From contig CAZBJJ010000037.1 of NCBI GenBank assembly GCA_964492245.1, positions 1 through 21,378 on the forward strand: a DNA stretch of 21,378 nt, read 5' to 3'. Positions 14,561-21,378 of this stretch are shown piece after piece. The notes below the pieces were generated by a model that made no database searches, had not been told where the DNA came from, and saw nothing but the letters and a program-made list of their open reading frames with translations. A program made the position numbers and the translations under genes. The first letter of the stretch is position 1. Every line of letters starts with the position of its first letter. This stretch comes from CAZBJJ01 sp964492245 (GTDB taxonomy: Bacteria; Spirochaetota; Spirochaetia; Treponematales; Breznakiellaceae).

Positions 14561-15103
14561 CTACTGTATCTGTGAACGAATAAATGTATCCAACATATTC
14601 AAAGCAGCGGCAGAATCGAGGTTGCCAAGTATTTCTACCAGCTCCGATTTCCGCAGTTCAATCTCCTGAACTCCGTCTCTGTTTTCAAATTGCCACTGCA
14701 CAAGCCACTGTGGTACCTGTGAAAACATGAACATTGTTCGAATTAATGCCGGCACATCTCCCAAGGGGGGCGTGTCGACATACGTCAGGTCGAAGCTGGC
14801 CTGCACCCTAGTGCCCTGGCCCGGCTCTGATTCTATATGATATTCGCCTCCAGACTGACGAGCAGTCTGAATTAAAAACGGTATACCTAAACCCACTCTG
14901 CGCGAGGGGTGCTTTACGCCATCAGTATAAAAAGGGTCCTTGGCCCTCTTTAGTTCTATTTCGCTCATGCCCCTGCCATTGTCCTGGTAGGCAAAACGAA
15001 ACCAGTGTTCACTCTCCTGAATCTCTGCCCTTACCTCGCTCGCCCCCGATTCGGCAGCATTCTGAGCAATGTCGGCAGCAAGATCGCAGAGTGTATAGTG
15101 CAT
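14561..15103 (-). CDS. GHKL/HATPase_c ATP-binding protein within the hydrogenase operon
   Basis: 180 aa. Seen: the Bergerat ATP-binding fold of histidine kinases: N-box DIAQNAAESGA (Asn15), G1 box DNGRGM (41-46), G2-like RRVGLGIPFL, and GTRVQASF near the end of the domain. No phosphoacceptor histidine domain, receiver or membrane segment is seen, so it is not a complete kinase. The C-terminal third is unassigned. Its ATG shares one base with the hndA stop (TAATG), so translation is coupled to hndA, and it sits between two hydrogenase subunit genes. Such ATPases are known beside hyd/hnd genes; a regulatory or assembly role is possible but unproven. Confidence 0.85.
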   Translation of the reverse strand: MHYTLCDLAADIAQNAAESGASEVRAEIQESEHWFRFAYQDNGRGMSEIELKRAKDPFYTDGVKHPSRRVGLGIPFLIQTARQSGGEYHIESEPGQGTRVQASFDLTYVDTPPLGDVPALIRTMFMFSQVPQWLVQWQFENRDGVQEIELRKSELVEILGNLDSAAALNMLDTFIRSQIQ

Positions 15104-15588
15104 TATGCATTTTTGTATTTAGCTATAATGCCCGCCAGCTCTTCTTTGGTTACCTTGCCATAGACATCGTTGCCCACGGTTACTACCGGTGCCAAGCCAC
15201 AGCAGCCAACACAGCGGACCGGGTCCACCGAGAAAAGGCCGTCGTCGGTTACCTCGCCCTCTTCGAGCGAAAGAATGTTGCGGCATTCCTCAATTAGGTC
15301 CTGTCCCCCTTTAAGGTAACAGGCAGTTCCCAGGCAGACCGAAATTTTATATTTTCCGGGTTTGGTGGTCTTAAAATAATGGTAAAAGGTGATGACCCCA
15401 TAGATTTTTGCCAAGGGCAAATCGGACATGTGCGAAAGCCTTTCGGCCGCTTCGCGGGGAATATATCCAAATTCTTCCTGAATTTTATGTAAAATAGTGA
15501 CCAAGCTCCCTGGCTTGTCCTTCCATTCGTTAATGAACGCAATAAGTTCCGGCGAGAACTCTATATCTTGTTCGATGACTGCTGCCAT
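15103..15588 (-). CDS. hndA: hydrogenase NuoE-like [2Fe-2S] subunit (HndA/HydC)
   Basis: 161 aa. Seen: N-terminal helical bundle with the family stretch ILHKIQEEFGYIPREAAERL (33-52), then a thioredoxin-like [2Fe-2S] domain with Cys85, Cys90 (CLGTAC), Cys126 and Cys130 (CVGCC). It passes electrons between the flavoprotein HndC and the catalytic subunit. First gene of the five-gene operon. ATG 15588 is preferred to a TTG at 15600, because the GGGGGT Shine-Dalgarno-like run lies between them. Promoter at 15639-15667. Confidence 0.93.
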   Translation of the reverse strand: MAAVIEQDIEFSPELIAFINEWKDKPGSLVTILHKIQEEFGYIPREAAERLSHMSDLPLAKIYGVITFYHYFKTTKPGKYKISVCLGTACYLKGGQDLIEECRNILSLEEGEVTDDGLFSVDPVRCVGCCGLAPVVTVGNDVYGKVTKEELAGIIAKYKNA

Positions 15589-15619
15589 GAATACCCCCAA
15601 AGTTATAGATAAAAATAGA

Positions 15620-15639
15620 TCGTATTAAACGTCGTATTA
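15620..15639 (-). promoter_or_regulatory. direct repeat at the hnd transcription start (candidate operator)
   Basis: On the minus strand TAATACGA occurs twice (15632-15639 and 15620-15627), 12 bp apart, covering the predicted +1 and the base next to the -10. A repressor bound here would block the operon. It does not resemble a Rex site (TTGTTAA..TTAACAA). Confidence 0.35.
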
Positions 15640-15667
15640 TTGTATATTTTTAGTCGGTCTTTGGCAA
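15639..15667 (-). promoter_or_regulatory. sigma70-type promoter of the hnd operon
   Basis: On the minus strand TTGCCA (15662-15667), 17-bp spacer, TACAAT (15639-15644). Predicted start near 15632 leaves a leader of about 44 bases that ends in a Shine-Dalgarno-like GGGGGT before hndA. Confidence 0.65.
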
Positions 15668-15710
15668 GACGGGTGTATGTATAATTTTTTATCTATATGT
15701 TAGAGCTCTC

Positions 15711-16457
15711 TTACTCTGTCCATTCAATGTCGAGGTCAAGAGGTTTTTCCAGGACAAGCAGGTCGGTTAGAGGCAGGGTCCAAATAAGGCGAGAGCCCTG
15801 GGCCTTTCCCTGGCTGGCTGTTTTTATAGTACCCGGCAGGCGCAGAGAAAAAGTAAAAAGTGCCGAGCCAATTTCGCCGGCAAGACCGGGCCCATATAAA
15901 ATGGCAATTGTTTCCAGATATTCTTCGCGGTCCATTTTTTCGCCGCTGGCCAGGGGGGCCATTAAGGCAAAGAGGTATTCGACAATGTCGGGAGAAATGG
16001 TCTGCATAAGCAGGGGGGCGTTATTGATATCTAAAAAAAGCTTAATTTTGCCGGGACGTTTTTGCCCCACTGCGGGGCCCAGCCAGAGAAGTTCTAGGGG
16101 GCTCCTGTCAACGGTCATCATCCCGTCCTGGGAAATATTCAAAAAGCGAGTAAGATTGGCAATATCTATGTCGCCGGAAATACGAGAGGGGGCAGGCGAA
16201 GAGAGTTTTGCCTGTTTAACCCCCTCCACCGCAAGCAGGGCCCTGCCCATCGATTCAGTATCGAAGGCAAAATCGGCGCCATCGCCGGAAAGATTGGACA
16301 GACTGCGCATAAAATGGGGCTCGAAGACAAGGTTTATCTTTAGGCTGGCCGAGCCATCGGCCAAGAGCTCGGTATTTAAACTGCCCGCGCAGGAGGCAAA
16401 AAGCCAGAGAGTACCAAATAAAACAGCATTAAATAGAAGGGAACAGGGGTTTCTCAT
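15711..16457 (-). CDS. putative lipoprotein of unknown function
   Basis: 248 aa. Seen: lipoprotein signal peptide with lipobox ending at Cys23 (LFASC), then a chain rich in beta-like segments: LLADGSASLKINLVFEP near the start and RLIWTLPLTDLLVLEKPLDLDI near the end. The opening and closing pattern recalls the LppM/DUF3153 group of secreted lipoproteins, but this is a weak impression. No catalytic residues are evident. ATG 16457 is chosen for the GGAGAT Shine-Dalgarno sequence; longer starts to 16502 lack one and spoil the signal peptide. It lies upstream of hndA in the same direction, but the separate hnd promoter makes co-function doubtful. Confidence 0.75.
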   Translation of the reverse strand: MRNPCSLLFNAVLFGTLWLFASCAGSLNTELLADGSASLKINLVFEPHFMRSLSNLSGDGADFAFDTESMGRALLAVEGVKQAKLSSPAPSRISGDIDIANLTRFLNISQDGMMTVDRSPLELLWLGPAVGQKRPGKIKLFLDINNAPLLMQTISPDIVEYLFALMAPLASGEKMDREEYLETIAILYGPGLAGEIGSALFTFSLRLPGTIKTASQGKAQGSRLIWTLPLTDLLVLEKPLDLDIEWTE

Positions 16458-16614
16458 GTAAGATCTCCAAATTTTCGCCCATTTGTGCATAAATAGCGAC
16501 AAAAGCCAGGTAAAATATATATCATTATATAATAGAAAAGATAGCGCAACTATATTCTATAAACAATGTCTAAATAGAGCGCTAAGGAATAATGTAAAGG
16601 AGTGTTTAACTAAT

Positions 16615-18312
16615 ATGGCGAAGACAACAGCGTGGAGTTTTTTAGACGAGTATCGGGGCAAGTATTTTAATGGCTTTTGGCCCACCTTGCCAGAGACCTT
16701 TCGCATAAGTGTCGCCCGCTATGGCAACAGACCCTGTTTTACCATCTACGAAGGGGGCCGCATAAGCCTTAGCTACCGGCAGGCCCTTGAGCGCATCGAG
16801 GCAGTGGCCCGCTACCTTCGTGCAAAGGGCATTAAAAAGGGAATGCAGGTCGCAGTGAGCGGGAAAAATTCGCCAGAATGGGCAATTGCCTATTTGGGCG
16901 TGCTCTTTGCCGGTGCCACCGTGGTTCCAATAGATTATCAGCTTAAAAATGAAGAAATTGAAAAATTAATGAAGGTCGCCGAATGCAAAATTGCCTTTAT
17001 TGACGAGGAAAAATTTGACTGGTTTAAAGATCGGAAAGGACTTTTAAAAGATATTGTCTCGCTGCACAAGGGGGGCAAGAATTATATTTACGATATTGAT
17101 GGCAAAGAGGCCAAAATTGAAGAAGCTGGCGAAAACGACCTTGCGGCAATTCTTTTTACCTCGGGTACCACGGGTATTCCCAAGGGGGTCATGCTCAGCC
17201 ATCAAAATCTTGTCGCCGATTGCTATCTTTCACAGTCAAATCTAAATATTTTTTACACTGATGTTTTTTATGCGCTCTTGCCAATACATCACTCCTATAC
17301 CATGCAGGCGGTTTTTATTGAATCGCTTTCGGTGGGGGCCGAGACCGTCTTTGGCAAAAAAATGGTCACCAGCCAGATTCTTAAGGATTTAAAAGAAGCT
17401 AAAATTACCATGTTCCTGGGGGTCCCCCTGCTTTTTAACAAGGTCTTAGCGGGAATTATGCGCGGTGTGCGGGCAAAGGGTATTGTAGCCTATGGCGCAA
17501 TTCGGACCCTTATGCGCATTTCTGGTTTAATTAAAAAACTTACCGGAATAAACCCGGGCAAGAAAATGTTTAAATCGATATTGGAGAAGGCCAGTCTTTC
17601 CACTATTCGCATTTGTATTTCTGGTGGCGGCCCCCTGGCACCGAGTATTTTTAAAATGTACAACGAGCTGGGCATCGATTTCGTACAGGGCTATGGCCTA
17701 ACCGAGACCAGTCCAATTATTACGCTCAATCCCATCGAAAACTACAAAGAAACCAGTGTGGGCAAAATTGTGGCCGGTGTGCAGATGCGCATTGTCGACC
17801 CCGACGAACGGGGCGTAGGCGAAATTGTGGTAAAGGGTCCCATGGTAATGCAGGGCTATTACAATTTGCCCGAAGAGACCGCCGAAGTCTTTACCGAAGA
17901 AGGCTGGTTTAAAACTGGCGACCTAGGTTATATGGACAGTGAGAACTATCTGTATTTAACCGGAAGGGCTAAAAACCTTATTGTTACCGAGGGTGGCAAA
18001 AACGTCTATCCCGAGGAAATTGAAAACGAGTTCCAGCTCTACGACGAAATCGAACAAATTTTAGTGCGCGGTTTTATCAATAGCAAGCACGATGGGGCCG
18101 AGGGGATCGAAGCCCTAGTCTATCCGAATAGAGACTTGTTTAAACAGGCCAATGGCGAAATAGCCAGCGAGGCAGATATTTCGGCCCGCATTTTAACGAT
18201 TATTGCAGAGGTAAACTCTAAGCTTTTGCCCTATCAGCGTATCGACGGCACCAAAATTTTAAGCGAAGCCATGGAGATGACGACGACCAAGAAAATAAAG
18301 CGCAATATGTAG
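16615..18312 (+). CDS. AMP-forming acyl-CoA ligase (long-chain fatty acid-CoA ligase-like)
   Basis: 565 aa. Activates a carboxylic acid as acyl-AMP and then acyl-CoA (or another acyl thioester). Seen: P-loop LFTSGTTGIPKG (180-191), GYGLTETSP (359-367), TGDLG (434-438) with the hinge TGRAKNLIVTEGGKNVYP, and a C-terminal catalytic-lysine segment TTTKKIKRN. No membrane anchor or carrier domain is seen. The start is ATG 16615 with AGGAG at 16598-16602 (spacing rather long, 12 bases); in-frame codons back to 16483 would cover the AT-rich promoter region. The closest type is FadD/AMP-binding enzymes of lipid remodelling, but exact substrate is not readable. Overlapping TATAAT boxes on both strands (16524-16533) may serve this gene and the divergent lipoprotein. 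Confidence 0.88.
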   Translation: MAKTTAWSFLDEYRGKYFNGFWPTLPETFRISVARYGNRPCFTIYEGGRISLSYRQALERIEAVARYLRAKGIKKGMQVAVSGKNSPEWAIAYLGVLFAGATVVPIDYQLKNEEIEKLMKVAECKIAFIDEEKFDWFKDRKGLLKDIVSLHKGGKNYIYDIDGKEAKIEEAGENDLAAILFTSGTTGIPKGVMLSHQNLVADCYLSQSNLNIFYTDVFYALLPIHHSYTMQAVFIESLSVGAETVFGKKMVTSQILKDLKEAKITMFLGVPLLFNKVLAGIMRGVRAKGIVAYGAIRTLMRISGLIKKLTGINPGKKMFKSILEKASLSTIRICISGGGPLAPSIFKMYNELGIDFVQGYGLTETSPIITLNPIENYKETSVGKIVAGVQMRIVDPDERGVGEIVVKGPMVMQGYYNLPEETAEVFTEEGWFKTGDLGYMDSENYLYLTGRAKNLIVTEGGKNVYPEEIENEFQLYDEIEQILVRGFINSKHDGAEGIEALVYPNRDLFKQANGEIASEADISARILTIIAEVNSKLLPYQRIDGTKILSEAMEMTTTKKIKRNM

Positions 18313-18351
18313 CCTAAAGGTTTTTTATTTGATACATTCCCCCTGTACTGC

Positions 18352-18445
18352 GTGCGGCGGACAAACGGAACCGGTGAAAAGCCGGGCGGTCCCGCCACTG
18401 TACAGGATGGTGTTGCATCCCAAGCCAGGAGACGACCCGCCGCAC
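18352..18445 (+). ncRNA. cobalamin riboswitch aptamer
   Basis: Seen: a perfect 9-bp closing stem GTGCGGCGG (18352-18360) / CCGCCGCAC (18437-18445), the conserved GGAACCGGTGAAAA (18367-18380), the GCCGGG..CCCGCC segment leading to GCCACTG (18394-18400), the AGGATGG/CATCC hairpin and the B12 box AAGCCAGGAGAC (18422-18433). It precedes a btuB-like gene, so bound cobalamin should reduce expression. The promoter must lie in the short gap after 18312; none is convincing. Confidence 0.95.
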
Positions 18446-18454
18446 AAGGACCGA

Positions 18455-18531
18455 GGCCCCGAAAGCTTATTACGGTAGTAAAAAGCGGGGCCCGCACCCT
18501 GTTTACCGGTAGCGCGGACTGCCGGTCGAGG
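18455..18531 (+). promoter_or_regulatory. likely expression platform of the riboswitch
   Basis: Two hairpins follow the aptamer: GGCCCCG (18455-18461) / CGGGGCC (18486-18492), and ACCGGTAG (18505-18512) / CTGCCGGT (18519-18526), the latter ending one base before the Shine-Dalgarno GAGG (18528-18531). No T-run follows either, which points to control of translation rather than termination (inference). Confidence 0.5.
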
Positions 18532-18536
18532 TTTGT

Positions 18537-20585
18537 ATGTCTTTCTCTGCTTTTACGGCCCGCCCATGGGCCCGTTCCGGTTTTGCACGAGCCATCTTTG
18601 CAATATTCGCCCTTTGTTTTGTAGCCATCCCCCTGATGGGCGAAGAAAATGCCGAAATTCAGGTAATAATTTCTGCCTCTCGCATAGAAGAGCCGGCCGA
18701 ACAGGTGCCTGGCCTAATTGTTCGCGTGGACAAAGAGGCTATTCGCCAAAGCGGGGCCACCAATGTGGTCCAGGCCCTAGAGAGCAGCCTTGGCCTGAGC
18801 TTTCGTTCCTATTCCGGGGCGGCACAGGCCGAAGTATCTATGCGTGGCTTCGGCGAAAATTCCAGCGGCCGGGTTCTGGTGCTGGTGGATGGGCGGCGTC
18901 TTAACAATCCCGATATGAGCAACTTAAACTGGCTTTCCATTCCGGTGCAATCTATAGAAAGAATTGAGGTCCTTCAGGGCTCTGCCAGTGTGCTGTATGG
19001 CGGGGGAGCGGTCGGTGGTCTTATCAATATAATTACCAACAGGGCCAAAGAGGGCGTACACGCCTTTGGCGAGCTGAGTGTGGGCAGCACTGCCTCGGGC
19101 ATAAATAACACACAGGCCACCGGTTTTTCCTGTGGGGGCAGGGCCGGTTCCCTAACCGGAAACGTCGAGCGCTTAGATTACGCGGGGGAGCGAGAGAAAT
19201 CGGCCAGTGACGATGTGCAGGCCCGCCTTGCCGGCGATATATACATTGGCGATTTTTGGCAGCTGGAACTTTTTGGGCAATATAGCAATGGCTATTACGA
19301 AATGCCCGGAGCCCTGAGCCGGCAAGAGTTTTTGGACCGGCCCTATCAGGCTAAAAACAAGGAAGATTCGGCAAACTTACAGGTTCTGGAAGCAGGCCTT
19401 TTGGCCCTTTGGGACAGGGACGATGGCCAGATGTTTTCGATGCCTTTGAGCTATCAGTGGAAAAACAATAAGGCAAATCTACCCTCCTTTGCCAACCCCG
19501 ACTGGGGCCTTCCCCCCTCGTACACCGCAACTGCATGGAACCGCATAGAGGCGCGTCCACAGTATTCTGTAAAGGCAGAGCTGTCTGCCCTGAACAATCT
19601 GCCCTTGCGTTTGGTAAGTGGGGTGGATCTGGCCTGGGTGCATATGGGAGTTAAAAATTACACCGACATTGCGCGCAGTGAACTGGGAAATGCCTTTACT
19701 ATCTCGCAGTGGGAGCTCGGACCCTTCGCCAGCTTGGCTGTGTGGCCGGTGGAAAAGCTCTCGCTGCATGCGGGTTTCCGTTGGGATTTAAGCGAAATTA
19801 ATGGGAAAAATAGTGATGGTACGGCGAACGGCCAAAAACTGCGGCAGGCACCGGTCTGGGATACTGGCCTAGTGTATCGGCCGACAGAGAGCCTGAACCT
19901 CTTTGCCAATTATGCCACAACCTTCCGCTATCCCTATACGGACGAGCAAACCAGCTATTATGGCACGGGCGATAGTTTTAACCAGACCTTGGAGCCAGAG
20001 CGCGGCAACGATATTCGCCTTGGCGGAAGCTGGAGACTTGCGGATGTGCTGGCCTTCAGTGCTCAGGGCTATTGGCTGGAGATGAAAAAGGAGATTGCCT
20101 TTAATAGCGAAAATTTCCAGAACGAAAACATTGGCAATACCCGCCGCCTTGGAGGAGATTTTCTTCTCAACCTTCAGCCGCTAAGGTTTTTACAAGCCAA
20201 CGCCAATTACAGCTATGTGCATGCCTGCTTTGTCGGGGGCCCCTTCGATGGCAAATTGGTACCGCTGGTGAGCGAACACAGGCTCTATGCCGAGGTAATG
20301 GGAATCCTGCCCTTTGGCCTCTGCCTTGGCCCCAATATTAGCTGGAACAGCAAGGCCTATTCCGGGGGCGATAGTGCCAATGCCCAAGACATCGACATAA
20401 TTCCCGCCCGCATATTATTGGGGGCCAGTGCTATGTGGGAAAAAAACCTAGAAGAGGGGCTACTGTCGGTGAGTGTCCGCGCTAAAAACATTTTAAACCA
20501 GGCCTACACCGACTATGTCTACTACGGGGGCTATTACCCTGGTGCTGGCAGAAGTTTTGAACTCTTGGTGCGCTACGAATATTAG
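18537..20585 (+). CDS. btuB: TonB-dependent outer-membrane receptor, BtuB-like (cobalamin/corrinoid)
   Basis: 682 aa. Seen: N-terminal signal peptide (hydrophobic about 16-34), a TonB-box-like IQVIISASRIEEP, then the plug domain to about residue 165 with VSMRGFGENSSGRVLVLVDG, IERIEVLQGSASVLYGGGAVGG and INIITN, followed by a beta-barrel ending in an aromatic residue (FELLVRYEY). It imports a ligand across the outer membrane using TonB energy. The cobalamin riboswitch directly upstream makes a corrinoid the likely ligand. ATG 18537 has GAGG five bases upstream. The tonB gene starts 23 bases after the stop. Confidence 0.93.
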   Translation: MSFSAFTARPWARSGFARAIFAIFALCFVAIPLMGEENAEIQVIISASRIEEPAEQVPGLIVRVDKEAIRQSGATNVVQALESSLGLSFRSYSGAAQAEVSMRGFGENSSGRVLVLVDGRRLNNPDMSNLNWLSIPVQSIERIEVLQGSASVLYGGGAVGGLINIITNRAKEGVHAFGELSVGSTASGINNTQATGFSCGGRAGSLTGNVERLDYAGEREKSASDDVQARLAGDIYIGDFWQLELFGQYSNGYYEMPGALSRQEFLDRPYQAKNKEDSANLQVLEAGLLALWDRDDGQMFSMPLSYQWKNNKANLPSFANPDWGLPPSYTATAWNRIEARPQYSVKAELSALNNLPLRLVSGVDLAWVHMGVKNYTDIARSELGNAFTISQWELGPFASLAVWPVEKLSLHAGFRWDLSEINGKNSDGTANGQKLRQAPVWDTGLVYRPTESLNLFANYATTFRYPYTDEQTSYYGTGDSFNQTLEPERGNDIRLGGSWRLADVLAFSAQGYWLEMKKEIAFNSENFQNENIGNTRRLGGDFLLNLQPLRFLQANANYSYVHACFVGGPFDGKLVPLVSEHRLYAEVMGILPFGLCLGPNISWNSKAYSGGDSANAQDIDIIPARILLGASAMWEKNLEEGLLSVSVRAKNILNQAYTDYVYYGGYYPGAGRSFELLVRYEY

Positions 20586-20608
20586 CGGGTTGGGGGCCCT
20601 CGCTTAAA

Positions 20609-21378
20609 ATGCCTAAGGCCGATGTTTTAAGATACCTATGCGCTGGGCTTCTTACTCTTATATTGATAGCTGTACTCCTCTTTACCGGGGAGCTCTGCGT
20701 AAAACGCAGGGCGCCCCTCTCGGGGCGCCCCAGTCCAAAGAGCATTCAACTCAGCCTTAGCCAGCCGACGCCCGCTAAACCAGCACCGCCCGGCGCTAAC
20801 CCTGCGGCGCCCGCGAGTGCCAGCCCCCCAGCATCCGGCGCTAACCCCCCGGCGCCCCCGAGTGCAAACCTCTCGGCGCCCGCAAAACCGACGGCGCCCG
20901 GCGCTAACCCAGCGGCGCCCGAATCACCCGCGGGATCGCCAGCGAGTGCTAGCCCCCTGCCCGCAACCCCCGAGGGACCGCCCAAGGCGGGGGTCGCGGG
21001 CTCAGATGGCGCCCCTGCTGGCGGCGCTGTGGGCGGCAACAATCAGGCAACCCTACTCGAAGAACTGCGCAGGCAAATAGCTAAACACCGGGTCTACCCC
21101 CTAGCAGCACGGCGGGCCGGCATCGAGGGCCAGGTAAAAGTGTATATCGAGGTAGATGAAGGGGGCCAACTGCGCAAAAAAAACTTAGTCGAATCCTCCC
21201 AATCTGCTGTTTTGGACAGGGCGGCCCTAAAGCTGGTAGACTCAATTTTTCCCCTTCCCCATCTCCAGTGGCCCCAGAATTTTTATACAGTAATAGCAAT
21301 AGATTATCAAATAAGTAGTTTGCCGAATCATTCACCTAGAATAGTCAAATTTTTCAGCACTTTCAACTCATACTATAT
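20609..21378 (+). CDS. tonB: TonB energy-transducing protein (open at the window end)
   Basis: 256 codons are visible with no stop before the window ends. Seen: N-terminal membrane anchor (about 8-26), a long Pro/Ala-rich periplasmic linker (about 50-145) with three copies of GANP(A/P)AP, then the TonB C-terminal domain from LLEELRRQIAKHRVYPLAAR through GIEGQVKVYIEVDEGG and SSQSAVLDRAALKLV to YTVIAIDYQ. The domain normally ends near there, yet about 22 further codons are open, so a short extra tail exists. It follows btuB by 23 bases and should be in the riboswitch-controlled operon. No exbB/exbD is seen in the window. The weak upstream GGGGG lies 12 bases from the ATG. Confidence 0.9.
   Translation, partial: MPKADVLRYLCAGLLTLILIAVLLFTGELCVKRRAPLSGRPSPKSIQLSLSQPTPAKPAPPGANPAAPASASPPASGANPPAPPSANLSAPAKPTAPGANPAAPESPAGSPASASPLPATPEGPPKAGVAGSDGAPAGGAVGGNNQATLLEELRRQIAKHRVYPLAARRAGIEGQVKVYIEVDEGGQLRKKNLVESSQSAVLDRAALKLVDSIFPLPHLQWPQNFYTVIAIDYQISSLPNHSPRIVKFFSTFNSYY
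20709..20730 (+). repeat. strong GC hairpin inside tonB
   Basis: GGGCGCCCC (20709-20717) and GGGGCGCCC (20722-20730) are perfect 9-bp arms with loop TCTC. It lies in coding sequence just after the membrane anchor, with no T-run, so it is not a standard terminator. It could slow ribosomes or attenuate transcription. Confidence 0.6.
20792..20910 (+). repeat. imperfect coding repeats in the TonB linker
   Basis: GGCGCTAACCC recurs at 20792, 20837 and 20900, each followed within a few bases by CGGCGCCC. Spacings are 45 and 63 bases, both multiples of three, so the frame is preserved. They encode the GANP(A/P)AP linker repeats. Confidence 0.7.

Noticed and set aside
15601..15710. Rex operator upstream of hndA
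   Set aside because: No TTGTTAA-type inverted repeat is present; only the TAATACGA direct repeat is found.
15697..16461. Plus-strand open frame of 254 codons opposite the lipoprotein gene
   Set aside because: The minus-strand frame has a signal peptide, lipobox and Shine-Dalgarno sequence; the plus-strand product is basic and Ser/Arg-rich without features, typical of a shadow frame.
16542..16584. Inverted repeat TAGCGC/GCGCTA before the acyl-CoA ligase as a regulator site
   Set aside because: Arms are only 6 bp with a 31-base loop; easily due to chance.
18311..18330. Terminator after the acyl-CoA ligase gene (CCTAAAGG then T6)
   Set aside because: The stem is only two or three base pairs; the T-run alone is not convincing.

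Overview
The window looks like a chromosomal segment of an anaerobic, sugar-fermenting, diderm bacterium, most likely a spirochaete of the Treponema group. The lipoproteins have spirochaete-like lipoboxes (LSC, ASC). The outer-membrane genes are an MCE/Mla-type lipid transporter and a TonB-dependent receptor with TonB. Energy genes are an Hnd/Hyd-type NAD(P)-linked [FeFe] hydrogenase and xylose catabolism. The assignment to a phylum is inference from gene content; no rRNA or tRNA gene is present.

Layout. 63-786 (-): an AT-rich HEPN/MNT pair (hepT-mntA type). 1025-4594 (+): mlaE-mlaF-mlaD and a TPR lipoprotein in one tight operon. 4492-5457 (-): an AraC-family regulator whose tail overlaps the lipoprotein gene tail to tail. 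5541-8319 (+): xylB and xylA, divergent from the regulator, ending at a strong terminator. 8512-10459 (-): aroK and aroA, with aroA interrupted by a repeat array and a 100-N assembly gap. 10505-15588 (-): five-gene hydrogenase operon hndA, GHKL ATPase, hndB, hndC, hndD, with a recognisable promoter and terminator. 15711-16457 (-): a lipoprotein of unknown function. 16615-18312 (+): an AMP-forming acyl-CoA ligase. 18352-21378 (+): cobalamin riboswitch, btuB-like receptor and a tonB gene that runs off the window end.

How they work together: xylose is isomerised and phosphorylated under control of the AraC protein, whose probable operator (two 10-bp direct repeats 20 bp apart) lies between araC-like and xylB. 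Fermentation electrons (NADH/ferredoxin) can leave as H2 through the Hnd complex. The Mla block moves phospholipid between the membranes. The riboswitch couples corrinoid uptake (BtuB, TonB) to cobalamin supply.

The least expected signals are: (1) an 18-bp tandem repeat with palindromic arms, inserted in frame in two unrelated genes (lipoprotein and aroA); (2) four transcription-unit leaders without a Shine-Dalgarno sequence whose best promoter places +1 at or next to the ATG, suggesting leaderless mRNAs; (3) a xylose isomerase with one altered metal ligand and a one-residue insertion between two others; (4) a stand-alone GHKL ATPase gene within the hydrogenase operon.
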